A DNA stretch of 64,000 bases from Casuarina equisetifolia (GCA_028551475.1 CM052357.1:25937745-26001744); one strand, 5' to 3'; positions 50,324-63,890 are shown, counted from the stretch's first letter. The notes: a model not told the origin generated them from the sequence alone. Numbers and translations: made by a program.

Positions 50324-53300
50324 CTATGCATCGTAAGTACAGAGGTTCTCAAATCCCATATATTCATGCCGTTCAATCTTCGTAATCATGTTTGATATGC
50401 CAACCCCGCCTACCAGACACAAAAAATTGCAGTCAATGAGGAAGTGTAATTCAATGGAACCAAATAACAGGGAAGAGTAATGCTTACCCAGGGAAATTGC
50501 GCTAACAAATACAGTGAAGGCTAGAATGAAGATGATTAGGGATGCTCTTCCCATTAAAATGATCAGCCTTCTCACGATATGCTGCCCTGTGAAGGCTGCG
50601 ACGGTAGCCACAGCAGTTAAATAGAGAGCTGCCACAACAGTCACAAACTTAGTTGAATCAGAGGTGGTTAGATGATCAAAAGAATGAGAAAAAACAAGTA
50701 GAATTATCTGGGTATTTTGTGCTCCATGAGTTACCATAAGGAACAGGAAAACGTTTCAAAAGGTAGTATTCTACAACAGACATAGATGAAGAGAAGGTCA
50801 TCCCAAATGTTGCAGTAGCACTTGAAACCTTCACAGAGGAAAACAAGACAATAGGTATAAAAAGTTATAACCTATGTAGATTTTTGCCCATCTTCTTTTC
50901 TATCTGTATTTGATTGAGAACAGAAACTCACCTGAGGGGGGACTCCCAGCTCCAAAAATAGTGGACCCATAATAAAACCTCCACCTAGCCCTAGCAGCCC
51001 ACCAGTTATTCCTGCCATGATGCCCAAGATGCAATAGAAAACCAGTTGGTGTGCTTTAAGATTCATCCGTCCACTTCCTGTCGATGCAATAACTCTATGT
51101 CCCTTATAAAGTCCAATTGCCTCATACAAAGATACTCCAACAGAAACAGGGATCTGTAGATGGTGCGAGTTACTTGTGCTTAAAAGTGAAAACCAAACAC
51201 ATACTCACACAAAGAAAGGAAAGAACATAGGAGGTATTTGTCAATAGAAATACCTGCAACAAGTTCAATACCCAGTATGCTGTCGTACATGTAGCTGTAT
51301 AATTCTGTTGTCCAAGGAAAATGATTCTTCAACAATAAGCCATGATGGTCCTAATCAAGTACAGACTGAATGGCATAAATTTTTGACAGGATAGAAGAGT
51401 GGAAGTGACAAAACCTTGGCAATCTGAAGCGCAAGGAATGCGACCCAAACAAAAACGAGAAGTCCAAGTTCCTTCCAATAGATGTTCTCTGCAATAGAAA
51501 CCTGCGACACTAATATTGATTCAGCTTTCAGAATTCTGCAGCACTGAAAGCAGCTTACCAGAGCATTCTTACCTCTGGTTCTTCATTGTCCTCTTGGATG
51601 CCGGTTTTTGGGTCACCAGGAAGAGGCTGGTATTCCACTTCCTCACCACCAGAACCTGATAAACATGACAAGTGTAAAGACTGATTCTGCAGAGTACTGC
51701 CAAGCAATGTTGATTCTATGCTTTTTGACACAAAGAACTCACCATTTGACGCCAGTCGCCTAGCTACCTCCTAAAAGAAAATTGATTAAATGGTAAGCAA
51801 TTCATTTTGGCACTAACAACAGACAAAGAAAAAGGCCATTCTGAGCCAAATGTTGAAATGAATGCAATCCTCATGGTTTTTCAGCACACCATGAGGTTTA
51901 TAAGCTTTGTGCGAATACCTTTTTCATAACTGTTTCCTTTTTCCATGTTGCGACACCCTTGATGAACGCTTTTGTTGATGTGGCTGCAAGCCACCAGAAT
52001 CAATCAAGTTATTGTCAGAGAAAAAGGCCTAGCATGAAAAACTTGGTTCAAATAATCACTGTCTGTGAAGAAATCACCAAAAAATAAAAATAAAATAAAA
52101 ATCAATACCTATAAAGAGAATGATAAGCAAAACTGTGACCATCCAATCTGCAAATACAACATTAAAAGTCACTCCTATACTAATGCCCAGCATGAGCATT
52201 GGTTGGATGAGCAGTATCAAATCATAGTCAATGATGGGCATATCAAGTGTAGGATGCCTCAGCTTAATGTTGTAGTAAACGGTTGAAGCTGCTGCACCCA
52301 TTATCATACCTGACACAAACAGATAGAATTTATGACTCTTAGTTACACCACAGTTTAACATAATTGTCGACTCCTTCCATTGTTCAATTTAGTTCCAGAA
52401 GACATTTGGGAAAGAGGTAACAATGCAAAGAGCCAAATAATGTTTCCACACTCAAAAATCTGCTAACTTTAAAATCTAAATCTCAGTTTCACTAACAAAA
52501 TGCTGTCAAAAATGAAATCTGCTAGGAAAAATTCAAGTTTCATGGTGTCCCAGTGCCCAACTGTTATTTCTGGTCAATTATTTCTTCTACTTCTAAAAAG
52601 TCAAGTTGTTTAAAGTATTTGTAGAAGAAGTATCTCTCTCCAAACGGCATGTGGGGTATTCCCTTTCACCTTTAATTTTTACTTTTTTAAAGTTATCTTT
52701 TTAAAATGATTTTGTCTTCTGGCATCCTCTATCTCAGGACTTGATAGGACCGGGTATCCTAATCTGTGCTGCACTTTCCAAAAGTCTGAAAGAATATCCT
52801 TACACTTGGACAAAGCTGTTGCTGACTTCTGATCAAATCCAATAATCAGGACAAGCATGGGAACAAAAATGCCACCGCCTCCAACGCCACCAACACTCCC
52901 GAACGCCGCTCCACAGAACCCAATTAGAGAACCTACAACGATTCGCCACCCAAATTTCATCTCCTGTAAAGGAGAATTCACAGTGACTTATTTATGGCGT
53001 GAAATTCATTAAACTTCCAGCATGCACAAGTCGAGAAGCTCGTACGAAGAAGTGGACAAGAATCATTGGTTCGTGACACATAATCCAAACTTTGGGTGCT
53101 GTTATCTACATGCACATACACCACCACCTAAAGTGAGTGACTAAAAAGACAAATGACCGTACTGATGAAGACAACCTTTGTCTGTTTTTTGTTTCTTCAT
53201 TAAAAGATTTAAGTAAACAAGATGAGATGTCGTTGGATCAAACAATACTAAACCATTAACTCGAAAAGGCCTTAGCTGAGGCAAGTAAAAGAAGTGAAAT

Positions 53301-53533
53301 TCGAACATTACCGGCCAAACATGTTGATAATCCGATTCCTTAGATTGCCATAAGAAATCGAGTGCCCTGAGAAGAAAACTGGATTCTGCTTCTCCTTCTG
53401 TTCCGTTCAATCTCGAAGCTCCCTCCCTCAGATCCCTTTCCGCAGAAACAAACACCAAAGCAACGAGAAAACTCAACTGCACCGTCCACATCGATCTCAA
53501 GCCCGACCACCATTTCGCAGCAAACTTAGCCAT
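50324..53533 (-). CDS. TauE/SafE-family membrane transporter
   Basis: Polytopic membrane protein of the TauE/SafE (DUF81) family, named for bacterial sulfite and organosulfonate exporters; the plant substrate is not established. Twelve exons, in transcript order: 53533-53312, 52963-52804, 52309-52109, 51983-51919, 51770-51743, 51655-51573, 51501-51415, 51304-51254, 51153-50932, 50828-50735, 50628-50488, 50409-50324. All are in phase with GT-AG introns, giving 479 residues, usual for plant members. Residues 1-31 look like a signal peptide ([12 protein letters not shown] then ERD). Two internal repeats carry the glycine motifs [13 protein letters not shown] and [16 protein letters not shown] charged loop ([13 protein letters not shown]) separates the halves. 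The C-terminal [12 protein letters not shown] is the plant family signature end. A broken paralogue lies at 61129-63267. Confidence 0.94.
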
Positions 53534-56207
53534 CGGATTCTGATTCTACCCCCCTTAAAAACACATGCACACACTTCCTCTCTCTCTCTCTGAATCTTGG
53601 GTTAACTTAATACGGCCAACAATCCTACAACTCCAGAATATTAATGGCTTCTACCCCAAACCAGAATCACGGATCTCAAACCTTGAGAATGCGGCGAAAC
53701 CATCAATTCTGCTCAGCATCCAAGTGTAATCAGGCTTCGTTTGTTTAGTCAGGAAAGAAGCCAGAAATGTGGATTATTTTGATGGTCGATTAAGACGCCC
53801 AGGGTGGTTATAAAAGACATGGAGAAAAAGCGGATTGGACGTGAGGGTGATGGAATCGAAAGGCCCCCCACTAAGAAACCAGATACGTGAGAATGCTTTT
53901 ATCGAAGGACTCGCACTAAGGCTAAACATATTACTCCTCGTCAACTAAATAGACGTAGCAACTGCAGCTTCGTGGTTCACGAGACGCTTAAAAACGTGAA
54001 TGTTGGACTACAATTTATGGAGGCGGGAAGTGACACTTCTACATCGCACGTGCTTTTTCTTCACTTCTTTTTTGTAATATTTTTAAATGAATAATTTTTT
54101 TTTTCCATGAGATAGGCTAAAAAAGCACGAGGTCAGGCACACTGGTCCAGGTTTTCAGCGACAAGATGAGCACTAGACCTTTTCCATGTTGAAGTGTGGT
54201 GGGCACGTGGAGTTGTCATTGATGAGTTCATATGGGGCTATGGGGCTAATGATTACGAACCTTACGGAATGGTGTGTTCTTTATCTGCATTCAAGAATGT
54301 AGTAGCCAAACTGGTGCTTTCCAGGACTGCAAACTTGCAATCAACGACCAATTCCACATGGAATTTCATCATGAGAAGACTGTACAATTCCAGCACCTTT
54401 CACCATATATCCGTGAGGTTCATCTGGATTCTTTACATTGTTATTGTTTATTTCTAAGATTGCGACCCAGTCTTGGGCATGAAGCAGGAGGGCTGCTCCC
54501 TGTAATTGAAGATATTGTTAGATAGCTACAGAGACTCAAATCTGACTTGGACACTTGATTGAATCTATTGATGCTTTATTGGGTTGGTTTGACAGCTTAA
54601 ATCTTATCCTTTCTTTTCAAAAAAGATGTGGAAACTGTCGTTTTTCCTCGAGGCCCCAAGGGATGAAGTGCTTATCTCCAGCTCGACCACGCCATGGCAT
54701 TGCTGCCCTTTTTCTTTTCTTGCGTCATGATTAGCCAAGTTGTTAGAATAATCAACATGTTTAAAGCATAGCTGACTACAACTGAAGAGGACAAATGGTC
54801 TGTAAAATAATAATTATCCACATCTATGGAATGAACTTAATATCATCTTAGCGCATTGGTTCTTCACGAAATTTCAAAAAATCTACAAGGGAAAATTTGT
54901 AAACAAAATGAGTATCATGACCTTAAGGTTTATATCCGAAATCAAAATAAAGACTTACATCATATTAATTTTTGTCTAATGAATCCAAAAGAAGACTAAA
55001 CTTAGCATGCATTGTTAGGTTTTGTTACTCAATGCTGCATTAAGATTTATTAGCCTTAAAATCCTTTCTCCAAACATTGTTATTACTAGTTGATGGTATG
55101 CGTAGTTTGCCATTCATTTGAGTATTTGTTTTGTTAAAGTAATTAGTTGATTGAAAATTAGTGAGGAAATAGAAAAAGAAAAGATCAAAAAAGTTAATAC
55201 CTTTAAAAAATAGCTCCTGATTCATATACTGTTAGGATTTTTGTAACAAGTAACACCTTTGGATAGGCCCTTGCCTGTAAGCAAAATGATATCACTTTAC
55301 CTACTCAAAAGGCTATCCAATGAGCATAAATTTGTAGGATATTGTTTTCAATTTATATTTATATAATGAGTTAAAGTTGAAGACTTATCTCTATCTAGAT
55401 GGTTAATTAAAAAAAAATTTCTCCGCATCACTTGATCCTTTTGGTAATGGTAGACAATACTCTACTTTTAATCTCTCAATACATTGTTTGACTTTTCCCA
55501 TTAGATTTTTCCTGATCTGATAAGGACTTCCATTTAAGCATATCTCGAATTTAACATTCACATACATACCAGACCGTTAAAAATGTCAAAAGAAAGTTTT
55601 GTTCAACCAGCATTTAAAGAAACAAAAATACCCATATCTTATCTATATTATAAAATTTTAGCTTCTGTTTATTGATCTCATTAAATAGGGTTATTCCACT
55701 TATGCAATTTAAGTTCAATCTAATTTTTTGTCAAATTGGTGATAGAAAGTACATTACATTGCAATTATACTCCTAAGGTAAAATTTGAAATAACAATAAT
55801 AATTAAAATAGTAACAATGAAAACTGAACTTCTTGAGCCACTCCCACAGTTGTGATAGCCATGAAAATCAACCACCATGGAAAAATTGGCTATCACAATC
55901 ATTCTCTGTAACTTTGAACAAATCCACTCTATAAAGTGATCTTTACAATCATAACAACCATCGAGCGTTCATAATTCAAGTCCATTAGGACTACGAGTAA
56001 GGTCACACTTATGAAGATTCATAGATTTTTATGATCTTTAAAGTTCACTGTCATGGCCATTAATTCAATTCAGCCATGGAAGAGATTTCCTTTTTACCAT
56101 GAAGCTTAATCATAGCTTTAAAAAGTACTTTTTAAAGCGCTTATAATCGGTGAGGCATGGGCAATAGCTTTGAACATATGCAGGCACCTCTCGACAGGCT
56201 CCAAAAG
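53534..56207. other. TauE/SafE promoter and AT-rich spacer
   Basis: Begins with a TC-rich leader (about 53577-53591) and the promoter, then mostly AT-rich DNA. One unassigned open region (54194-54525) is noted separately. Nothing else is supported. Confidence 0.5.
54194..54525 (+). other. Unassigned open region, possible gene fragment
   Basis: Two overlapping frames read MWWARGVVIDEFIWGYG and, one frame on, AFQDCKLAINDQFHMEFHH ending EDIVR. The second has protein-like composition over about 70 codons, but I recognise no family. A frameshifted pseudogene is possible. Confidence 0.2.
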
Positions 56208-56474
56208 TCAAAGAAAGTTGACAACTCGGAGCACCGTTGAAAGTAAGGATGGCCTAGGGGGGGGGTGATCCAAGGACTGCCAGAAGTATGATGCAAGAGA
56301 TCCGACACATCCATGAAATGGCACGTACTTTCTTAAGCCTTTAGCCATATGTTTTACACTGGCATTGCCCCCACAGAAGCACTTCGAAGCAAGAAAACAC
56401 AAAGCCAGAAGCAACGGGATCATAATTGCTAATACTTTTCTGGCTTTGGATTGGTGGTGATATGCACCAATCAT
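56208..56474 (-). CDS. Hypothetical small secreted or membrane protein
   Basis: 88-residue frame starting MIGAYHHQSKARK; an in-frame ATG 11 codons earlier is possible. A strong hydrophobic segment (VLAIMIPLLLALCFLASKCF) near the N-terminus looks like a signal peptide or anchor, followed by a Cys/Gly turn and a basic stretch KGLRKYVPF. No family is recognised. The region has a diverged, frame-broken copy at about 63580-63880, so it belongs to the duplicated block, but the copy gives no evidence of protein-level selection. Confidence 0.3.
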   Translation of the reverse strand: MIGAYHHQSKARKVLAIMIPLLLALCFLASKCFCGGNASVKHMAKGLRKYVPFHGCVGSLASYFWQSLDHPPPRPSLLSTVLRVVNFL

Positions 56475-56827
56475 AGCTCCCTGTTGTGATCCAAATAAAG
56501 TGAACACTGTAGAGATTTAAGTTATTGTTGCTTTAATCAAGCCATCGAAGAACCCGCTGTTCAAGCATCCTATAAGATTAAGAACAAAGTCATTAAGGAA
56601 GGAGAGTAGTAATTAGAACATTTAAAGGTTAAATTTAAAAATTAACTTAAAAGTTAGAGAGAGATTTCTTTTATGTAAACTTTATTATAATCCAAACTTT
56701 CATCCTACACACCTCTCTGCACACATAGTGACATTTGACTCAAAACTGCATGTTCATATGTACACAACAATTTCCTACCCTTTTGTGTTAGGATAGTGAA
56801 ATATTCCACGTGCTTGAAATTATTGAT

Positions 56828-56950
56828 GGGCACCTTAAAAGTCAGGTTACAAAACAGATGTGGTAAACGTGATCTGATGTGTTTTTTCCGTTGCTGGGCA
56901 CCTTAAAAGACAGATCACAAGACATGATGTGGTAAACGTGGTCTGATTTC
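56828..56950 (+). repeat. 68-bp tandem duplication
   Basis: GGGCACCTTAAAAG starts at 56828 and again at 56896; both copies continue to GATGTGGTAAACGTG and TCTGAT. Confidence 0.85.
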
Positions 56951-57613
56951 CCACGAAAATCATGTTTCCGTCTTAAAAATATGAACGTGGGTTTGAACGC
57001 TACGACAAAGTCGTTGGTTTATCGACAAAAGATTCGTCCATGGCTTGCCACACCACCAGTAATGATAAAGCCAATCTTAGGCTGAAGAGCTGGAAGCATA
57101 CGATTGAACTATGGTGGGGAAGAAAAGACCAGGCAGCGTCCACAAGGGTTGAAAAAACTTACGTAATTGATTGCCCAGAAAGAAGTCAAAAAAATTACAA
57201 CGCATGGCGATGCTGTAGCTGCCTTGGACAGGCAAGCGTCTCCACTCAGCCCACGATTCTCCAAATTTTACCATATGTTTCACCTGCCAATTCCTTCAAC
57301 GTTTTTGGACGACTACAGTGGATGGTGTCTGTTAAAGATTCATAGAAGGATTGTTCGAAACGCTGACTTTAACATACATTGAATGTGGAGATATCATGTT
57401 CATTAACAGTAGAAAATCATACCTGAAACTTAAATTTTAATACCAAGGAAACTTGATTTACTCTGTTTTAGCTAATTATTAAAAGAAGATGATATCTTTA
57501 AATCAAAAGGGGGGACGGGAATAGGGAACGGATTACATCCACAGCTGGGGACTGGTGCAAAAGGCGAAAAGAATGGCCCCATTTGTTGAGAGGGAGGAAG
57601 AGAGAGAGAGATT

Positions 57614-57965
57614 GAGAGAACCTTACGCATAAGTTGAAAGTTGCACTAAACTAAAATATGCAATGGTTGGTCCGAAGCCATTATGGATTGTCTATACTTC
57701 TTACAGTAAACAAGGCATGGAGTGCATCAAAAGGACCCTATTTATTGACTCGGTGCTTCTGGGGGTGAGAGATTCAGAGAACCTTACGCATAAGTCTAAA
57801 GTTCCACTAAACTAAAACATGCAGTAGTTGGTCTAAAGCCATTAGGAATTGTCTATATCTCTTGTAGCAACAAGGCATAGAGTACACTAATGGCCCCTAT
57901 TTGTTGAAAGAGAAATATAAAGAGAACCTTACATGTAAGTTGAAAGTTCCACTAAACTAAAAGAG
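57614..57965 (+). repeat. Three tandem copies of a ~150-bp unit
   Basis: AGAGAACCTTAC begins units at about 57615, 57776 and 57921. Each continues AAGTTGAAAGTT(G/C)CACTAAACTAAAA with small changes. The first two share the full unit; the third is cut short at about 57965. Confidence 0.85.
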
Positions 57966-60621
57966 AACAGTAAATGGTCCCTTGCATATGGGTATAGCCT
58001 TCGCCTTCTTTCTTTTCACTAACGATATACGTTCTCTAACTTCGCTTTCTTTCCTGTCCTCTTCAGCAGGTAAAGAAGTGGTGGAAACCTTTCATGATGA
58101 GATGTTATATGATCTATAAGCTAAGAACGTGTAAGCAGACCAGCCCAATAAAATTTTCTGCTCCATGCTCAAAACAATAATCCCAGTTCGCAAAGGCTGT
58201 CTATTTTGGCTTTGCTTTTTCTGCAGAGATCTAGGGTAAGTTCTTCTCAGGCGGATTATATTATTTAACTTCTTTATTGAACTTTAGCTTTCCAATGCCG
58301 CTTCCAGGGCAATCGCTAATGCGTTTGCTTTAATCTTTGAACAAAAGATTGCTCGAATCTTCTCCTGCGAACACTTGTTCCTGTAGACCATCTGTCACGA
58401 TTGTCCGCCAAGTGCATTCTGCCCACCGCACGAAATTTGTACTTTGGTTCGTTGTGGAGTACATCCTGTCCGCTACTTCCGGTGAAGCTTTTCACACATG
58501 CCGATTTTGTTGGTTCTTCATTTCAGTTGATTGCAACGTCGAAAAAGCACCAAGAAAAGGACAATTAGCTTCACAAAAAGATGACAATTAGCTTCACAGA
58601 TAGATATTCTCGAAGCGTTCATATTAGTTTAAGTGTTGGATCTAGCAATTCATACGGTACTTTCTGAAATATGAACGCTACGAAAAAAGTCAGATTGACG
58701 AAATGGCCCGCATATCTGAGGGGAAGATTTGGAGGAGGCAACGAAACCCAAGGAAAAGCCATGTGTAATGACACTGTATTTTCTTATTTCTTTAGCGAAC
58801 ACTTGCGCTCAAACGCTTGTAATCATTTTCTTCGATCTTTGTCCTTTCCTTTAATCCTTGTCCTTTTTTCACATTTACTTTTCTTCTGCCAAGCTCTTTG
58901 CTTTTAGATCTCTGAGGCTTTGGGATCCCCTTGAATGTGTTGTGCATCAAGGGGCACGAAGAAAAACAGTAAAATGACAGAACAGTCGCCGTGACTATCC
59001 TCAAGGAGGAAGCAGAAATTGGCATACAGTAGAAAGAAATGGCAACGCAAGAAGACGAGAAAAGAAAAAAAGCATGAAATGGGAACAACACGAGAAGACA
59101 GAAAAGAAAAGGCAGTGGCGTCGAGACAGAGAAAAAAGACGATTAAAGAGAACTTATACCGTGCCTTCACATGGAAAGAAAGGATAAAGTTTCATTTACA
59201 CGTAAAAGAGCTTTCTTTAGCAGCTTCTTTACAAGTAAAGGACCTTTCTTTAGCAGCTGTTTCTGGATGCTTCAACTACCCAAAGTTGTAGAATACAAAG
59301 CATAATCTTGTTGAGGTATCGTTTAGTCCCAATAAAATAGTTTTATAACTTTTCCAGAGAGTTCATATTGGGAGAATTTTAGAACTTGTTGAATGCATTA
59401 TTGTCTGGCCATTTCTTGGCGTTGCATGAAGGGTGGAAACTTGCTCAAGGACTATTGGGGTTTCATAACTATTTAGTTTTAAGGGTAGCTGCGTCATGGG
59501 TGGTAGAGACTTCTGCGTAACTTTGGGCATGCCATCGATTTAGGGCAGAGAAAAAGTTATACAGGAGGTCGTTTAAATTAAACGGATCAACTTAATTGTA
59601 AATGAAACTACCACAATATTAATTAGATCAGTATGCAGTTATTCCCAGCCAGCTTAGCATGTTGGCATAGCTGGTGATTGACTCATAACTAAATGATTAA
59701 AAGTTAAAAAATTCCAGCGCAATATAATACAAGCATAAACGAAAAATCAACAAGAAAAGAGAACTCCTCATGACCAAGGCCTCGGATCACTTTTGTTTTT
59801 TTGCCAGTAGGCAAACTATTGATTAAGATTACATTAAAGTACTCCAAACAAATTGACCAAAAGTTCACAAATTAATTTCAAACAATGCTATGAGAATATT
59901 ATTAATAGGTTTAAAGTCCAACCAAAAAACTAACTTATTATTTAGGATGATATTTTTATATTTAAACATTACTCAATAATTTTTTATTCTACATATGATG
60001 CTTTTATCCTCAACAAATTCTCGCATACTAAACATACTCTAGGTTCAAAGTTAAATGAAAGATAAATAAAATCAACTTGATCTCTAATATCATATTAAAA
60101 AAATCAAAGTTTAACTTAAAAGCCAATTTATGAGTTGAGAAGATATTTTTATATTTAAACACTATTCAAGGAGTTTTGCTCATCACATGAGACTTTTGTA
60201 GTCAACAGATATAATTTTAAATAACTAAAATCACAAGTTCTTATCAAATTAAGCCTTAGACTATATAGCCTAGGGGCTATTTGATGATTAAAGCGATATC
60301 AATAGAATCGGCTTGAGTTTGAGCTTTAACTTGGAAAAGTTCAAATCAAAACATAAGAAGGGAGTAATAAAATATTGTTAAAATGGTTATCATGATTAAC
60401 GTCCTTAATTCTTTTTTATTTAAGATTTTGTGACACCCAATAATTTAACACTATTCTCGTGTTAAACCCTTGCCCATACTCAAGTAACCCATTTGATGAA
60501 ACCCAAGCGCAAGATATCAAAAGTTTAAAGCAACAAGATTTCCTACATGGCAACTGCAGAATGTTCGTTTTCATTATTTCGGCAATGATATAATTATGTA
60601 GAAGTTATCAACAACACAACA

Positions 60622-60763
60622 TCACGGGACTAAAGAAAGCAAAGCAGAATATTGAAGAAAAGGAAGCAATAGAGGGGCCAGAAAAGATGATGCTCCTACA
60701 AATCCAACGTGTAGAGTCCAAAAGTGAGTGTAAAAATAGATCTTGCGCTGAACCCAGTTCAAA
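60622..60763 (-). pseudogene. ssSPT-like pseudogene
   Basis: Copy of 48186-48329. The start codon is TTG instead of ATG, NWVQRKIYFY is still readable, then a small deletion shifts frame before the LDWWERYLF block. Flanking DNA on both sides also matches the intact locus. Confidence 0.78.
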
Positions 60764-61128
60764 AATTCGAAGCCTACGAACCCACTAATCGTTAAATTAG
60801 AAACACACGACCAAGGCTGGACAACATAAATAATGTCAACCAGAGAATCTTTTGCCACGTTAGTCGTCCGGTTCACAGTCCACCTCATCAAGCACCACGT
60901 CGGCACCTGCCATGTCAGTCTCCTTAAATCATTTTTGCTATTAAAGCTCCTTTAAAATGAAGTGAGTCATAATTTTACTATAACGTAAACGAGAGAATTA
61001 TGAAGATAAATTTATTGGTTGATTCAGAGGCAACAACTCACTTATCCTCTGGTGAAATTTTAGATGATGGAAAGAATAAGAAGGAACAAGTAGAATTAAC
61101 TGGGTATTTTGTACTACTGAATTACCAT

Positions 61129-63267
61129 CAGCAACTGGAAAACGTTTCGGGAGGTAGTATTCCATGACAGACATAGATGAAGAGAAGGTCATCCCAAAAG
61201 TAGCTGTGGCACTTGAGACCTGCACAGAAGAAAACATAGATGATAATAGCAACATGTACCTCAATAGGTTTACAGTTTTTAGGATACTTGAGACCCAACT
61301 TCACATCTCAATGTATTCCAGTGAAAAAACAAACTCACCTAAGGGGGGATTCCCAGATCCAAAAACAGTGGACCTCCACCTACTCCAAGCAGCCTACCGA
61401 CTATTCCTGCCAGGATACCCAAGATGCAATAGAAAACCAGCTGATGCACTTAAGATTCGTCCGTCCACTTCCTGTCGATGCAATAAAGGCCAATTGCCTC
61501 ATACGAAGATACTCCAACTGAAACGGGGATCTGTTGATGGTGTGAAGTACTGATGCTCAAAAGTGGAATGGCCAAGCACAAACTCGCACACATACAGAAA
61601 ACATAGAACGTAAGAGGCCTGTGTCAATAGAAATACCTGCAATAAGTTCAATACCCAATATGTTGTCGTACACGTAGCTGTATAATTTTGTGTCTAGTGG
61701 AGATTGTCCTACATCAGCTTCTCATGATTGTATTAACGATGTTATTAGCGGTATCCCTACTCTTTAGAAGGCCTTTTGAAGAGATAGGTTCTATTTTTAT
61801 TAAAAGACCTTGTAAGAAATAAGAATACCACTACTAATAAAGTTGTTAACACGGGAATAGAAAACCAATATGAAACAATCTCTAACACTCTCTTACATGT
61901 GTAGTCTACCAAGGACAAATATGAAGATACACCCATACTTGAATGGTAATCATGACACGAAAACCAACTAAACAAAAAGAATCAATTCACACAACACAAC
62001 TTATTGAACTTGCTTCAATGCATATAAGAAGTAAGTCTTTCTTCCCAAAAAATTTTTTAAGAGGATTAAACTCACTTATTATATAGTATCAAAATAGATT
62101 TGGTTATGGATGCCGAGTTCCTTGATTTTTTTACTATTGTCTCCCTACTCCTTAAAAAGTCTTTTAGGAATATATGCTTGCTTCTTATAGTGTCCCTGGG
62201 AGATGATTCTTTAATAATTAGCCTTTGACGGTACTAATCGAGGAGAGACCGAATGGTATTAAAATTTTCAGCGGATAGAAGATTAGAAGTGACAAAACCT
62301 TGGCGATCTGAAGTGCAAGGAATGCGACCCAAGCAAGAACGAGAAGTCCAAGTTTCTTCCAATAAGTGTTCTCTAGAACAGAAACCTGGAACACTTACAT
62401 TTATTCAACTCGCAGAATTCTGCAGCACTGAACACAGTTTACCAGAGTATTATTACCCCTAGTTCTTCAGTGTCCTTTTGGAAGTCGCTTTTTGGGTCAA
62501 CGGAAAGAGGGTGGTATTCCACTTCTACACCATCAGAACCTCAGAAACACGGCAAAACAGAAAAGTCCAATCTCATAAATCATCAACAAGCAATGCTAAC
62601 TCTATTACTTTTTACCCAGTTAGAGGAAAAGTGGATCAACTCACCATTTGACTCCAGTCGCTTAGCGGGCTCCTAAAATTTGGAAGACTCAGTGGTAAGC
62701 AATTCATTAATAACAGCAAATAAGAAAGGCATTTTGAGCCAAATGATATAATGAAGGCCATCCTATTGGTTTTTCAGCCCACCATGAGGCTTTGAAGGTA
62801 CAAATCTACGTAGGATATAATGTCTAAGGACTTGAAGTTATCATTAGAAATCAAATCTATGATTTATTCAACAAACTATGTACGAATACCTTTTTCATAA
62901 TTGTTCCTTTTTCCATGATGCGACACCCTTAAAGATTGCTTTTGTTGATGTGGCCGCAACCCACTCGAACAACCAGGTTATTGTCAGCGAAAAATGGCTA
63001 GCAAGAAAAAACTTCATCCTATCAATCAATGCGTCTGAATAAATCACGAAAAAAAAAAAACTATAGAGAGTATGATCAGCAAAACTGTGCCCACCAATCT
63101 GCAAGTACAACATTACAGGTCACTCCTATACTAACGCCCAGCATGAGCATTGGTTGGATGAGCAGTATCAAATCATAGTCAAATGATGGGCATATCAACT
63201 GTGGGATGTCTTAGCTTTAGCTTAAGGTTGAAGTAATCAGTTGAGATTGCTGCACCCATGATCATAC
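61129..63267 (-). pseudogene. TauE/SafE pseudogene
   Basis: Collinear relics of exons 3 to 10 of the intact gene: about 63267-63061, 62953-62890, 62673-62645, 62540-62459, 62380-62296, 61685-61635, 61530-61340 and 61218-61129. Exon 3 is frameshifted. Exon 9 has lost a segment after EAIGLY and another in the glycine motif, and its final CAG codon is TAG. Exons 1-2 and 11-12 are absent. Exon 10 is still open, with splice sites intact. The intron between exons 7 and 8 has gained about 500 bp. Confidence 0.9.
61690..62235. mobile_element. ~540-bp insertion in the TauE/SafE pseudogene intron
   Basis: The matching intron in the intact gene is only 110 bp. The extra DNA begins TGTCTAGTGG, contains a repeated CCCTACTC(T/C)TTA(G/A)AA motif, and resembles LTR-type noncoding sequence. 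Its exact ends and class are unclear. Confidence 0.5.
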
Positions 63268-63544
63268 CTGGCACAAACAGATGGAATTTGTAACTGTTAC
63301 TTACACCACAGTTTAATATGATAGTTCATTCCTTCCATTGTTCAATTTAGATGTAGAAGACGTTAAGGTCGAAATTTCATAGCTACTTATTAGACTCAGC
63401 CCTGGAACTTGTTTAAGATTTTTGTTGTAGTTCTTAGTGATTTTCTTTTTAATATGATGCTTGGTCATCGCTCTAAAATAATTGAAAATTACTAAAATCG
63501 TAATCATAGTTGATATTTATTCGAAGCGTCTTCACATCTTAAAT

Positions 63545-63890
63545 TGCTTATCATTGGTGAGGCTTGAGCAATCAGCTTTGAAAGTCACCTCTCGACAAGC
63601 ACTAAAAGTCCCGAAGAAAGTGGAGAACCGGGAGCATCGTTGAAAAGAAGGATTCCATGGGAACAGATACAAGAAAAATATATGATGCAAGAAATCTAAT
63701 GCATCGGTGAAAATGTGCTTTCTCAAGCATTACTCCTTTAGCGACAAGTTTCACTCTGTGGCATTGCCCTCATAGAATCACTTCAAATTAAGAAAACACA
63801 AAGACAAGAGTCACGGATCATAATTGCTAATACTTTTATGGTTTCGCAGTGGGGGTGATATGCAGCAATCATAGCTCGGTAACGCCATTG
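63545..63890. repeat. Decayed copy of the 56.2-56.55 kb segment
   Basis: Matches around CACCTCTCGACA and the region of the hypothetical small protein, but its frame is broken (a stop soon after KVLAIMI). It is joined directly to DNA equivalent to 52.3-52.4 kb, so about 3.6 kb was deleted from this copy. Confidence 0.75.

Larger units (their letters stand above)
56508..60621. other. Repeat-containing spacer between the two duplicated blocks
   Basis: Holds tandem repeats at 56828-56950 and 57614-57965, a duplicated 30-bp stretch near 59203-59262, and (59600-60620) the start of the second, decayed duplication copy. Short open frames (57040-57382, 58337-58591) show no recognisable family. Confidence 0.5.

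Noticed and set aside
57040..57382. Overlapping plus and minus frames possibly coding.
   Set aside because: No frame is favoured, there are no splice signals and no family resemblance.
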